DNA from: CAYXDO01 sp964463485
GTDB taxonomy: Bacteria; Myxococcota; Kuafuiibacteriia; Kuafuiibacteriales; Kuafuiibacteriaceae
Length of the DNA stretch: 64,000 bases
Direction of reading: 5' to 3'
Assembly: GCA_964463485.1 (NCBI GenBank)
Contig: CAYXDO010000043.1
Location: 7,194 to 71,193 of the forward strand
Shown piece by piece: positions 1-6,782 of this stretch. The notes under the pieces were generated by a model. That model saw only the letters and a program-made list of their open reading frames with translations. It was not told where the DNA came from and searched no databases. Each line of letters begins with the position of its first letter. Position 1 is the first letter of the stretch. The position numbers and the translations under genes were made by a program.

Positions 1-210
1 CGAGCTCGCGAAAAAAGGGGCGAAAAAAAGGGCGAAAAAAAGGGCGAAAAAAGGGGCGAGAAGAAGGCGTTGATCGAGGCGATCGAAACGGCTGCTGCAC
101 GTCTGGGCGTCGAGTTGGACGAGGAGAGACGAACGGCGATCTCCGAAAAGAGCGCGGGTGAGCTCAACGAGCTTCTCGCAACTCTTTGGCAACAGCGTCG
201 CTGGCCGTAG
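1..210 (+). CDS. C-terminal fragment of a Uma2/Rpn-like protein (cut by window edge)
   Basis: The reading frame is open from base 1 and stops with TAG at 208-210, so only the last 69 residues are visible. It begins with a Gly-Glu-Lys-Lys/Arg repeat (GEKKGEKKGEKRGEKK) and then a small helical tail containing LGVELDEERR and ending LWQQRRWP. This layout, a charged repeated linker followed by a roughly 45-residue helical module, is seen at the C-termini of Uma2 (DUF820) and Rpn/PD-(D/E)XK-like proteins, including the Uma2 gene at 26492-27361 here, whose tail carries LKVNRAQLARIEAERDPETF. The family call rests on this tail only. The repeat DNA (GGCGAAAAAAAG units) looks slippage-prone. Confidence 0.5.
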   Translation, partial: RAREKRGEKKGEKKGEKRGEKKALIEAIETAAARLGVELDEERRTAISEKSAGELNELLATLWQQRRWP

Positions 211-217
211 CAGGAAC

Positions 218-637
218 TCATCCCTCGATGCGAACCACGAGAGCAGGCTCCAGGCTGGCCCACAGCATGGTGCCCGCGAGCGGCAGCGCGTCCTCCGGGA
301 GAGCGCCCAGTGCTACCGCAAAGGCCCGTTTGGGAGCCCGGCGATCGTCGAGGTCGACCAGCCAAAGCGAGCCCATCTCGAGCGCCTCACGTACCGAGAT
401 CAATCCCGTTTTCAACTTGGAAACCGTGACGTCGGAGGTCGTCGAGACAACGAATCGGAGCAGATGCTCGTCCTTCAAGTCCTCGCTGAGGTAGGCGAGC
501 ACGAGCGTCTCGGATGCGGTGCGGGCCACGAAGATGCATGGGCCATCGAAATCATACAGCACCTCGATCGGCAGCAACGGCCCCACGACCGCGAGATCGA
601 CGGCTTTGCGCGCGTCCACGGGAGGCCAGGCGCTCAT
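218..637 (-). CDS. DUF6575-like conserved hypothetical protein
   Basis: A 139-residue soluble protein without signal peptide or membrane segment. The core LLPIEVLYDFDGPCIFVAR, a strand with YLSEDLKDEHLLRFVVST, and an 'ISVREALEMGSLWLVDLD' segment resemble DUF6575, small proteins of unknown function often found near accessory or defence genes. The ATG at 635-637 is preceded by a clear AAGGGGG ribosome binding site about 6 nt upstream, which fixes the start. The gene is convergent with the cut-off upstream gene, leaving 7 nt between stops. No function can be assigned; the family call is by recalled similarity. Confidence 0.65.
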   Translation of the reverse strand: MSAWPPVDARKAVDLAVVGPLLPIEVLYDFDGPCIFVARTASETLVLAYLSEDLKDEHLLRFVVSTTSDVTVSKLKTGLISVREALEMGSLWLVDLDDRRAPKRAFAVALGALPEDALPLAGTMLWASLEPALVVRIEG

Positions 638-769
638 GTGGCCCCCTTGACGGTCTGGAAAAGGGGGACGCGTGCTGATGACCCGAGGCCCTCGGCCGGC
701 TCATCGACGGACATGACTTCCAGGACGCGCCGAGTGAGGTGGCGATCTCGACCGAGCGCTTCTGGCCCT

Positions 770-1178
770 TACTGCGGTGGAATCGAGCGTTGATCCGGTC
801 AGCTCGAGCTTGAGCTTCGCCGACCTCAGCCCGATCGGGTAGCTTGAGGCGAATTGCGTGCTTTCTACCACTACTGCGTCAAGGCCAGAGCACGAGTAAC
901 GTGAGCTCCGTAGATTTCGAGTTCGAGCACGAGCACGAGCACGAGCACGAACGAGCACGAACGAGCACGAGAACGAGCACGAGCACGAACGAGCACGAGC
1001 ACGAATGCCACAAGCGAATTCGAGACTCGTCGACTTCTAGAATCGGACGAGGACGAGATGCGGTGGAATGCACGGAGTTTCGTGCTCGTGCTCGTACTCG
1101 TGCTCGTGCTCGTGCTCGTGCTCGCGAGATTTCGAGGGCTTACGGTACGGAAGCTCAAGGTCTATTTCCACCGCAGTA
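770..1178. repeat. Nested inverted repeat enclosing the GAGCAC arrays
   Basis: The perfect 13-bp arms TACTGCGGTGGAA (770-782) and TTCCACCGCAGTA (1166-1178) enclose a second perfect 10-bp pair, CTTGAGCTTC (809-818) and GAAGCTCAAG (1150-1159). A third partial copy, TGCGGTGGAA, lies at 1060-1069. The right arms lie inside or just beyond the 3' end of the membrane-protein gene that stops at 1155, so the left arms look like an inverted copy of that gene end. The whole 638-1154 stretch holds no convincing gene. It could be a decayed inverted duplication or a MITE-like element. Confidence 0.6.
924..1126. repeat. GAGCAC hexanucleotide arrays in opposed orientation
   Basis: From about 924 to 1013 the plus strand is built of GAGCAC units mixed with GAACGAGCAC variants. 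From about 1078 to 1126 the reverse complement (GTGCTC units, one GTACTC variant) recurs. About 65 bases of ordinary sequence separate the two arms. Because the arms are complementary, a transcript or single strand could fold into a long imperfect hairpin. The open frames crossing it (Glu-His, Arg-Ala or Ser-Thr dipeptide runs) are artefacts of the repeat. Confidence 0.9.
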
Positions 1179-2099
1179 GACGAAGTAGCGTCGAAGCCAG
1201 AGAAAATATCCGACGACTGGCACCAACGCCAGGGCCGACCACCAGAGCACCGAGGACCCGAGCGCCTGAGTCTGTGCAATGACCTGCTCGCCGTAACCCA
1301 TCAGGCCGTACATTTCAGCGAGATCGACGCGGCTGAAAGTCACTGCCACGGACACCGTCATGCCCGCGAGCAGCGAGGTCGCGAGCCACCAGGCGGCCGG
1401 CCGGAGTCGAAGGAGTCCCACGGCCGAGTATCCCCACGCGCAGGCGAGCAGGAGGTTTGCGGCGAGCCCAGGCGCCCCCGAGAGCAAGAGGCCGAAGAAA
1501 GGGAGGACACTGTTGGACATGAATCCCATGGAGACCGCTCCAAGAGCTGCCACTCCGCACCAAATCGATCCCATGAGCACCGGAACTGGCACCGTCGCTA
1601 CCCAGCTCGGTCCGGGATCGCGGGCTTCGCAGGTCGCGCGAACATCGTCGCTGCGATAGAACGCGATGAGTACGACGGGTACACCGAGGAAGATCGCGGC
1701 GAAGATTCCGATGACGCCCGTGACGATCCCTTTGGCGCCCTCGGGAACGGATTCGAGGAGCTTCGGCAACAAGAACCCACCGATCAGCAAACCCGTCGCG
1801 CCCGCCGCCAGCCAGTTCCAGGCGAGTGCGAGCAACAGGGATCGAGCCCACCGACGGCAACGGAAAGATCCGATACCGAGCCAAATGAAAGTGGCTCCTA
1901 GGAGTCCGTAAATGAGAACGCCCTGCAGCACGTAACCGCTCGGGCGCGCCTCGTCGTCGACCGCGGCCTGCGCCAACAGCAGGAGCGGAATGAGGGCCGC
2001 GAGAAACAAGCCCAAGAGGACTTCGAGCACGCCGAAGGCGCCGAGCCACCAGCTTCGGTCCCGGTAACGGAGAACAGCGTCTGCCGAGATCTGGCCCAC
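1155..2099 (-). CDS. Polytopic membrane protein of unknown function, about 8 TM helices
   Basis: A 314-residue protein with about eight hydrophobic helices spread along its length, including LGLFLAALIPLLLLAQ near residue 30 and VVGYFLWLRRYF near the C-terminus. No enzyme motif or known transporter signature is recognised. The start is GTG at 2097-2099, with MGQISADAVLRYRDRSWW preceding the first helix. It is divergent from the lipoprotein gene starting at 2185, so 2100-2184 should contain promoters for both. Its final codons overlap the right arm of the nested inverted repeat, and GAGCAC arrays follow its stop. Confidence 0.75.
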   Translation of the reverse strand: MGQISADAVLRYRDRSWWLGAFGVLEVLLGLFLAALIPLLLLAQAAVDDEARPSGYVLQGVLIYGLLGATFIWLGIGSFRCRRWARSLLLALAWNWLAAGATGLLIGGFLLPKLLESVPEGAKGIVTGVIGIFAAIFLGVPVVLIAFYRSDDVRATCEARDPGPSWVATVPVPVLMGSIWCGVAALGAVSMGFMSNSVLPFFGLLLSGAPGLAANLLLACAWGYSAVGLLRLRPAAWWLATSLLAGMTVSVAVTFSRVDLAEMYGLMGYGEQVIAQTQALGSSVLWWSALALVPVVGYFLWLRRYFVYCGGNRP

Positions 2100-2184
2100 A
2101 GGTTCAGATTACTCTTCCGCGCGCCAGGATCAATCGCTCCCGCATTGACAGCGTGCTTCGTTCGGCTCGAACTCCACGTCGACC

Positions 2185-4140
2185 ATGCGGACGCTTCGCT
2201 CGCTCTCGCTCCTCCTCGTCGTCTCCTGCGCAAGCGGCGGGACCGGGTCGAGCCCGGACTTCGAACGCTTCGATTTGTCGCGAGCTCCCGGGCCGGACGC
2301 CTATCCGGACGCGCCGGGCGTGGTTTTGCTCGACAAGGGTGAGCTGATTTTCACGGTCGACAGGGACACTCAGCGTCCGCTGGCTCGCCTGCGGCGTTAC
2401 ACTCGAACCAAAATCCTTCGCGACACCGGCCTCGAGCTCGCCAGAGTCGACATTCAGGTGGAGCCCGGGAGTTTGTTGCAGGGCCTCGTTGCCCGCCACA
2501 TCACGCCCGAGGGAGAGTCGATCCGCGTACCCGACGACCGCATCGTAGACATCACCAACGAGCTCGGGCTGCCCACGCGGTCATTCCGTGTCGAAGGCGT
2601 AGCTCCGGGCTCGATCGTCGAGCACACCTACGACGTCTTCTACCGCGACCTTCGGTTGGTCCCTGCGTGGAAATTTCAGTCGAAGATACCGACGCTGCGA
2701 TCGGAGCTCGCGGTGGTCGTGCCTCCGGCGTTTTCGGTCGATTACCGATTCATCGACCAAGGGTTGCCGGCGAATCGGCCTCCGGAGCGATTTGCCGTGG
2801 ACGAAGGTACGCGGCTCTTTTGGACCCTCGGCGACGTGCCGGCGACGTTCGACGAGCCGGACATGCCGAGCGTGGGCCTCAGCTCTCCGCAAGTTCACGT
2901 GGTGTTCACGGGCGGCAAGATCGACGGCACCCGGGAGGTAGGTGGGTTCGAGGGTTGGGAAGACGCACGAGACTGGTTTTTCGAGCGGAGCAAACACGGC
3001 CTGGAAATCTCCGAGGCCCAACGGCTCGAGGCGAGGCACTTGGCCGGAGAGACCTCCATGGAGGAGCAAGCGCTGAAGCTGCAAGCGCTCGTGGCGCGAG
3101 ATCTGGGTTGGGAACCTCACGACCGCCCGCTGATCTGGGCGCGCACCCCGACCGCCTCGGTCGTGTTGACCGAGAAGCGAGGCAATCGCACGAGCCGCGG
3201 CCTCTTGCTCGTAGCGCTGCTGCGAGGCGCCGGGATCGACGCCCTGCCGGCCTTCGCCGCCGATCGTACTCAGGCGACCATCCTCCCCGACCTCGCGACC
3301 CTCAGGGTCGTCGATCGCATTGTCGCAGTCATCCCGCGACCCAACGGAGCGCTTGTGCTCGACCCGGGCCAGCTGACCGTGAACGCCGCGGTGCCCGCGC
3401 CGCGATTGATGGGTACGCGGGTCGTGACTCTCCGCGACGACTCGACCGAGGTGCTGGAGGTCCCGATCGCCCTGCCCGCCCACAGCCTCACCCAACTCAC
3501 CTACGTGCTTCGGGTGGACCGCGCCGGGCACCTATCGGGAAAGCTGGAGGGCCGGCTCACCGGCGCGGAGGCGGGCACCGTCCGAGAGCTGCTCTTGATG
3601 CGAGACCCTTCCGAGTACTCCGACTTGGTGATCGAGTTTCTCAAGGAACGGGGCGCCTCGATCCCCGTGTCGAGTGTGAATATCGCTGACCTGAAGGAGC
3701 TACGAAAGCCGGTGCTGCTGTCCGCTACCATCGATGTGGAAGACGTATTCACCGACCCAACTGATCGATCCGCTTCGATCGTCCTCGAGCGAATTCTTGG
3801 GAGCGAACCCCCGCCGGCGCGGGAGCGACGCCGAACGCCTTTGGTCCTGCCCTACCCTCGCCGCGCGGAGATCAACGTGACCCTCTTCATCCCTGACGAT
3901 CACCAGGTCGGGACGCTGCCGGCGCCGTTCTCGGCCAAGTGGGCCAACGGATCGGTGGAGATCACCTCGCGCAGCGAATCCAAGAAGAGAATTGGGCTGT
4001 CGCGGATCTCCGAGGTCACGGGCTTGTTGGTGCGGCCCGCCGACTACCCCGAGTACTTCAAGTTCCTCAAGAACGCGGCGGACGCTGAGCGAACACGGCT
4101 CGATCTGACGCGGCCGCCCCCGAAGCAGCTTCAGTACTGA
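2185..4140 (+). CDS. DUF3857/transglutaminase-like lipoprotein lacking the catalytic Cys
   Basis: A 651-residue protein starting with a lipoprotein signal (lipobox VVSC, Cys at residue 15), so it should be exported and lipid-anchored. Residues of about 45-240 match the DUF3857 beta domain that precedes transglutaminase-like domains; the segment at about 290-370 matches the transglutaminase core. In the family the core carries a 'GDC.D' nucleophile motif before a 'LLVALLR.AGI' helix. Here the helix is clear (GLLLVALLRGAGID), but the preceding residues read EKRGNRTSR, so the Cys is replaced. Fold membership is fairly sure; catalytic loss follows from my alignment by eye. A structural or binding role in the envelope is the likely alternative. 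ATG at 2185 is the only start in frame with the signal peptide. Confidence 0.8.
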   Translation: MRTLRSLSLLLVVSCASGGTGSSPDFERFDLSRAPGPDAYPDAPGVVLLDKGELIFTVDRDTQRPLARLRRYTRTKILRDTGLELARVDIQVEPGSLLQGLVARHITPEGESIRVPDDRIVDITNELGLPTRSFRVEGVAPGSIVEHTYDVFYRDLRLVPAWKFQSKIPTLRSELAVVVPPAFSVDYRFIDQGLPANRPPERFAVDEGTRLFWTLGDVPATFDEPDMPSVGLSSPQVHVVFTGGKIDGTREVGGFEGWEDARDWFFERSKHGLEISEAQRLEARHLAGETSMEEQALKLQALVARDLGWEPHDRPLIWARTPTASVVLTEKRGNRTSRGLLLVALLRGAGIDALPAFAADRTQATILPDLATLRVVDRIVAVIPRPNGALVLDPGQLTVNAAVPAPRLMGTRVVTLRDDSTEVLEVPIALPAHSLTQLTYVLRVDRAGHLSGKLEGRLTGAEAGTVRELLLMRDPSEYSDLVIEFLKERGASIPVSSVNIADLKELRKPVLLSATIDVEDVFTDPTDRSASIVLERILGSEPPPARERRRTPLVLPYPRRAEINVTLFIPDDHQVGTLPAPFSAKWANGSVEITSRSESKKRIGLSRISEVTGLLVRPADYPEYFKFLKNAADAERTRLDLTRPPPKQLQY

Positions 4141-4225
4141 GCTCCCGGAGCGCTCCGGCCGGAAGGCGAGAAGCCAAGGCGCGAGTCGAATACGTGGGCG
4201 CGAAACGGATTTCGGGGTCAAGAGC

Positions 4226-5158
4226 TCAGGACTTCGTCTCGGGCTCGCCTGACTCCGGGTGCGGCTGAGTCCTCCAGCGGCGGTGAGTCCACAGCCATTG
4301 CTCCGGGTGGGCGCGAATTCGGCGCTCGATGAACTCGGTGGCTCGTCGCGTGATCGAGAGGATCGTCTCCTTGCGGGACCCCTCTCTCGCCGTCGACAAC
4401 GGCGCGAAGACCTCCAGGTGGTGACGTCCGTCGGCGCCGCGGTAGCCCGCGCAGGGGAGCACGGAGGCCCCGGTCCACATCGCGATCGAGGCGAGCGCGG
4501 ACATCGTACAGGCCGGGCGGCCGAAGAAGGGGACGAAGACCCCCAGGCCGCGAGTCGCGTTCTGGTCCAACACGATGACCACGATCTCATTGCGCGAGAG
4601 CGCCTGGATGATTTGGGGGAGCCCGTCCTTGGCGGGGATGACCATGACTCGGCCGAGTGTCCTCAGCTCCGCGATGAACTCCTGGATTCCCGGAGGGAAG
4701 CTCTTCACGACGACGTTGAGGACGGTATTCGGGAGCGCCCGCGCGATACCCGTGGCGACGAGCTCCCAATTCCCGAGGTGCCCGGACAGCGCGAGCACTC
4801 CGCGACCGTTGCGTGCGGCCGCCTCATAGTGCTCGAGACCGGTGACTTCGAAGAGTTGGTCGAGCGGCGTGGCGGCGTAACGAGGCGCCCGAAAGACCTC
4901 GAAGAGGCTGAGGGTGATGTGTCGTCCAAAGTCCCGGGCGACGACTCTCCTCGCGACCCGATCGAGCTCGGGAAAAGCGGTCTTCAGGTTCTCGCGAATC
5001 ACCCTTCGGCGGTAGCCGATGAGTCCGAACAGGAGGCGACTCACGAGGGCCGCGAGCCCTGCCACCCACGACTCGGGGAGCGCGCAAACGAAGAGGCTCG
5101 CGAGGCGGAGTGCGGCGTAGACGACCTTCGCGAAAAGTCGCACGGTCGACAGATACAC
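4226..5158 (-). CDS. LpxL/HtrB-type lipid A acyltransferase
   Basis: This is a lysophospholipid acyltransferase-superfamily protein of the lipid A 'late acyltransferase' type, which transfers an acyl chain to Kdo-lipid A at the inner membrane. The HX4D/E motif is visible as SGHLGNWE, preceded by RNGRGVLALSG; later blocks AKDGLPQIIQAL, VLDQNATRGLGVFVPFFGR and EQWLWTHRRWR also fit the family. An N-terminal hydrophobic helix (FAKVVYAALRLASLFVCAL) anchors it. The frame stays open to 5308, but that extension is the shadow of the opposing lipoprotein signal at 5260. I chose the GTG at 5156-5158; the start is uncertain. Confidence 0.85.
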   Translation of the reverse strand: MYLSTVRLFAKVVYAALRLASLFVCALPESWVAGLAALVSRLLFGLIGYRRRVIRENLKTAFPELDRVARRVVARDFGRHITLSLFEVFRAPRYAATPLDQLFEVTGLEHYEAAARNGRGVLALSGHLGNWELVATGIARALPNTVLNVVVKSFPPGIQEFIAELRTLGRVMVIPAKDGLPQIIQALSRNEIVVIVLDQNATRGLGVFVPFFGRPACTMSALASIAMWTGASVLPCAGYRGADGRHHLEVFAPLSTAREGSRKETILSITRRATEFIERRIRAHPEQWLWTHRRWRTQPHPESGEPETKS

Positions 5159-5259
5159 GTCGGGCGTGGGTACGCCGAGCGGAATGTTTCGGGTCGCGAG
5201 CGCTCCCCCCGTTTCGGCTTGCGCCCTCCGCCTCGCTGCGCCAGGCTCGGTCGAGGTCG

Positions 5260-6555
5260 ATGTCGACGAGTGCTCTCCGATCGGCTCTCGGATGGGTTTT
5301 CTGCGCAAGCCTCGGATGCGCCTCCGAGACCACGTTCCCGCTGCCCGTCGACTCGGTCTCGGTGCTGCTCCTGATCGTGCCGGGCTCGAGCCCGCCCAAG
5401 GCTCTCGCGGCCGAACCTTCAGGATCCGAGGTTCGCGTAAAGCTCGAAGGCGCCGATGCCGAGGACGCAGAGCTGTACGCGTTGTTTCTCGACCGGTCGC
5501 TCGACGCGCTGGGGTTGACCGCGGGTTGGGTCACGACGACTTCGGATCGGCGTCGGCCCAGCCACTCTCGGATCGCGACCTCGACCGTACGATCCGGAGA
5601 GATGTCACCGTGGACCGAGCTCTCGGAGCTTCCGGCGCCGGTCGACGAGATCGGCGTGGTGATTTCACGCCCGGACCCGTGTGTCGCGCTGGAGCATGAG
5701 AACTTCGAGCTCGCTCCGAGCGGACGCACTTACTTCGCGACGTCGTACGGCCGAGACTCTCTCGTGGGTACGAGCGCGGGGCTGTTTCTCGTGACCGCCG
5801 ACGCCTCCGAGAGGCTCCCGGGTGACTTGCCCTCGCTCGCTGGGTTTGTCGACCCGGCGTCCGACGAGCTCTGGCTGGTGGGTATCGATGGGCGAGTGCT
5901 TCGAGGTCCCTCTGTCGAGTTGCTCGAGGACACGGGTCACGCGCCCGGAACCCTTACTCACGCGTCGCTGACGGTCACTGAGGGCTCGACCTATCTGATT
6001 TCGTCGGCGGGGCAGCTCGAACGCTACGACGGTAACTCTTGGGCGACTCTGGGCACGGTCGACGAGACTGGATACGGCGAGCGCTTCGTCGTCTCCCACC
6101 AGCCCGGGGCCGTACTCACTCTGCAACGGGATAGTACCCAAGTCACCTCGTGGGAAAACGGGACCAGCGAGCCGCGGGTGGTCGTCGATGAAGTCCTCGC
6201 CCAGATTGCCCTCGAGCGGCTCTACTCGCTGGTCAGTATTCCGGACCTCGGCGTTTTCGCGCTGGGTCACTTCGGGTACGTGTTCCACACGACCGATGGG
6301 CGCAGCTTCGCTGCGTCCTCCGACCGTCTGGGGCAGCTCCTGTCCGGAGGCGTTGCCTTCGCGGGGGGCGCCATCTTCAGCGGGCACAATGGAATCGTCT
6401 TTCAATGGCAGAACGGAGAGAGCTGCGGGGAAGGCACGATCACGGTGAAGGAGAACATCGGCGCCGCGGCGGCGCTCGGTGAGGGCGCGGTCGTGGTCGA
6501 AGAGAGTTCAACCGAGGGTCGGCCCGTGCTCGGCTCGCGCATCTACTCTCGGTGA
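5260..6555 (+). CDS. Lipoprotein of unknown function, possibly propeller-like
   Basis: A 431-residue protein. ATG 5260 gives a lipoprotein signal, MSTSALRSALGWVFCASLGC, with lipobox SLGC. The longer in-frame start at 5110 only adds Arg-rich sequence antisense to the acyltransferase gene. The mature protein has repeating beta-rich blocks (AGLFLVTADASERLPG, DELWLVGIDGRVLRG, FALGHFGYVFHTTDGRSF), reminiscent of photosystem-stability or sialidase-like propellers, but no catalytic motif is recognised. It is divergent from the acyltransferase gene. Confidence 0.7.
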   Translation: MSTSALRSALGWVFCASLGCASETTFPLPVDSVSVLLLIVPGSSPPKALAAEPSGSEVRVKLEGADAEDAELYALFLDRSLDALGLTAGWVTTTSDRRRPSHSRIATSTVRSGEMSPWTELSELPAPVDEIGVVISRPDPCVALEHENFELAPSGRTYFATSYGRDSLVGTSAGLFLVTADASERLPGDLPSLAGFVDPASDELWLVGIDGRVLRGPSVELLEDTGHAPGTLTHASLTVTEGSTYLISSAGQLERYDGNSWATLGTVDETGYGERFVVSHQPGAVLTLQRDSTQVTSWENGTSEPRVVVDEVLAQIALERLYSLVSIPDLGVFALGHFGYVFHTTDGRSFAASSDRLGQLLSGGVAFAGGAIFSGHNGIVFQWQNGESCGEGTITVKENIGAAAALGEGAVVVEESSTEGRPVLGSRIYSR

Positions 6556-6563
6556 GGTGAGGC

Positions 6564-6771
6564 TTGGACTCGACGCAACGATTTACGGACAGAGTCGAGG
6601 ACTACGATCGGTACCGACCCCGCTACCCCACGGTCGTCGTTCATGCCGAAAAAGTCCGACGAGAGCTACCAGGGCGCTCGTGATCGAGGGATCGAGATCT
6701 TCGACCGCCACGCGGTCGAGGGGTACGTGACTCTGAGGTACGAAACTCACGGCTTTCTGGGCGGCGTTTGA
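6564..6771 (+). pseudogene. Remnant of a class I SAM-dependent methyltransferase
   Basis: Two pieces of one familiar protein survive in different frames. Bases 6564 to about 6630 encode LDSTQRFTDRVEDYDRYRPR, the hallmark N-terminus of methyltransferases that begin 'RFSDRV.DY.RYRP.YP'. From 6643 to the TGA at 6769-6771, in another frame, the sequence encodes a tail ending IEIFDRHAVEGYVTLRYETH and GFLGGV, matching the C-terminus ('IFDRH..DG.V...Y.T..Y.G') of the same family. The whole SAM-binding core, normally about 180-200 residues, is missing. An internal deletion is the simplest explanation. Confidence 0.7.
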
Positions 6772-6782
6772 GCTTCACCGAC

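Noticed and set aside
158..793. 211-residue plus-strand frame
   Set aside because: Antisense to the DUF6575-like gene, with biased composition and no domain; the minus-strand frame has a good ribosome binding site.
844..1279. Several frames across the GAGCAC arrays encoding Glu-His, Arg-Ala or Ser-Thr runs
   Set aside because: Repeat translation in all frames; none has a start with ribosome binding site or any non-repeat domain.
5110..5259. 50-residue extension of the lipoprotein at 5260
   Set aside because: Arg-rich, overlaps the opposing acyltransferase and would bury the lipoprotein signal.
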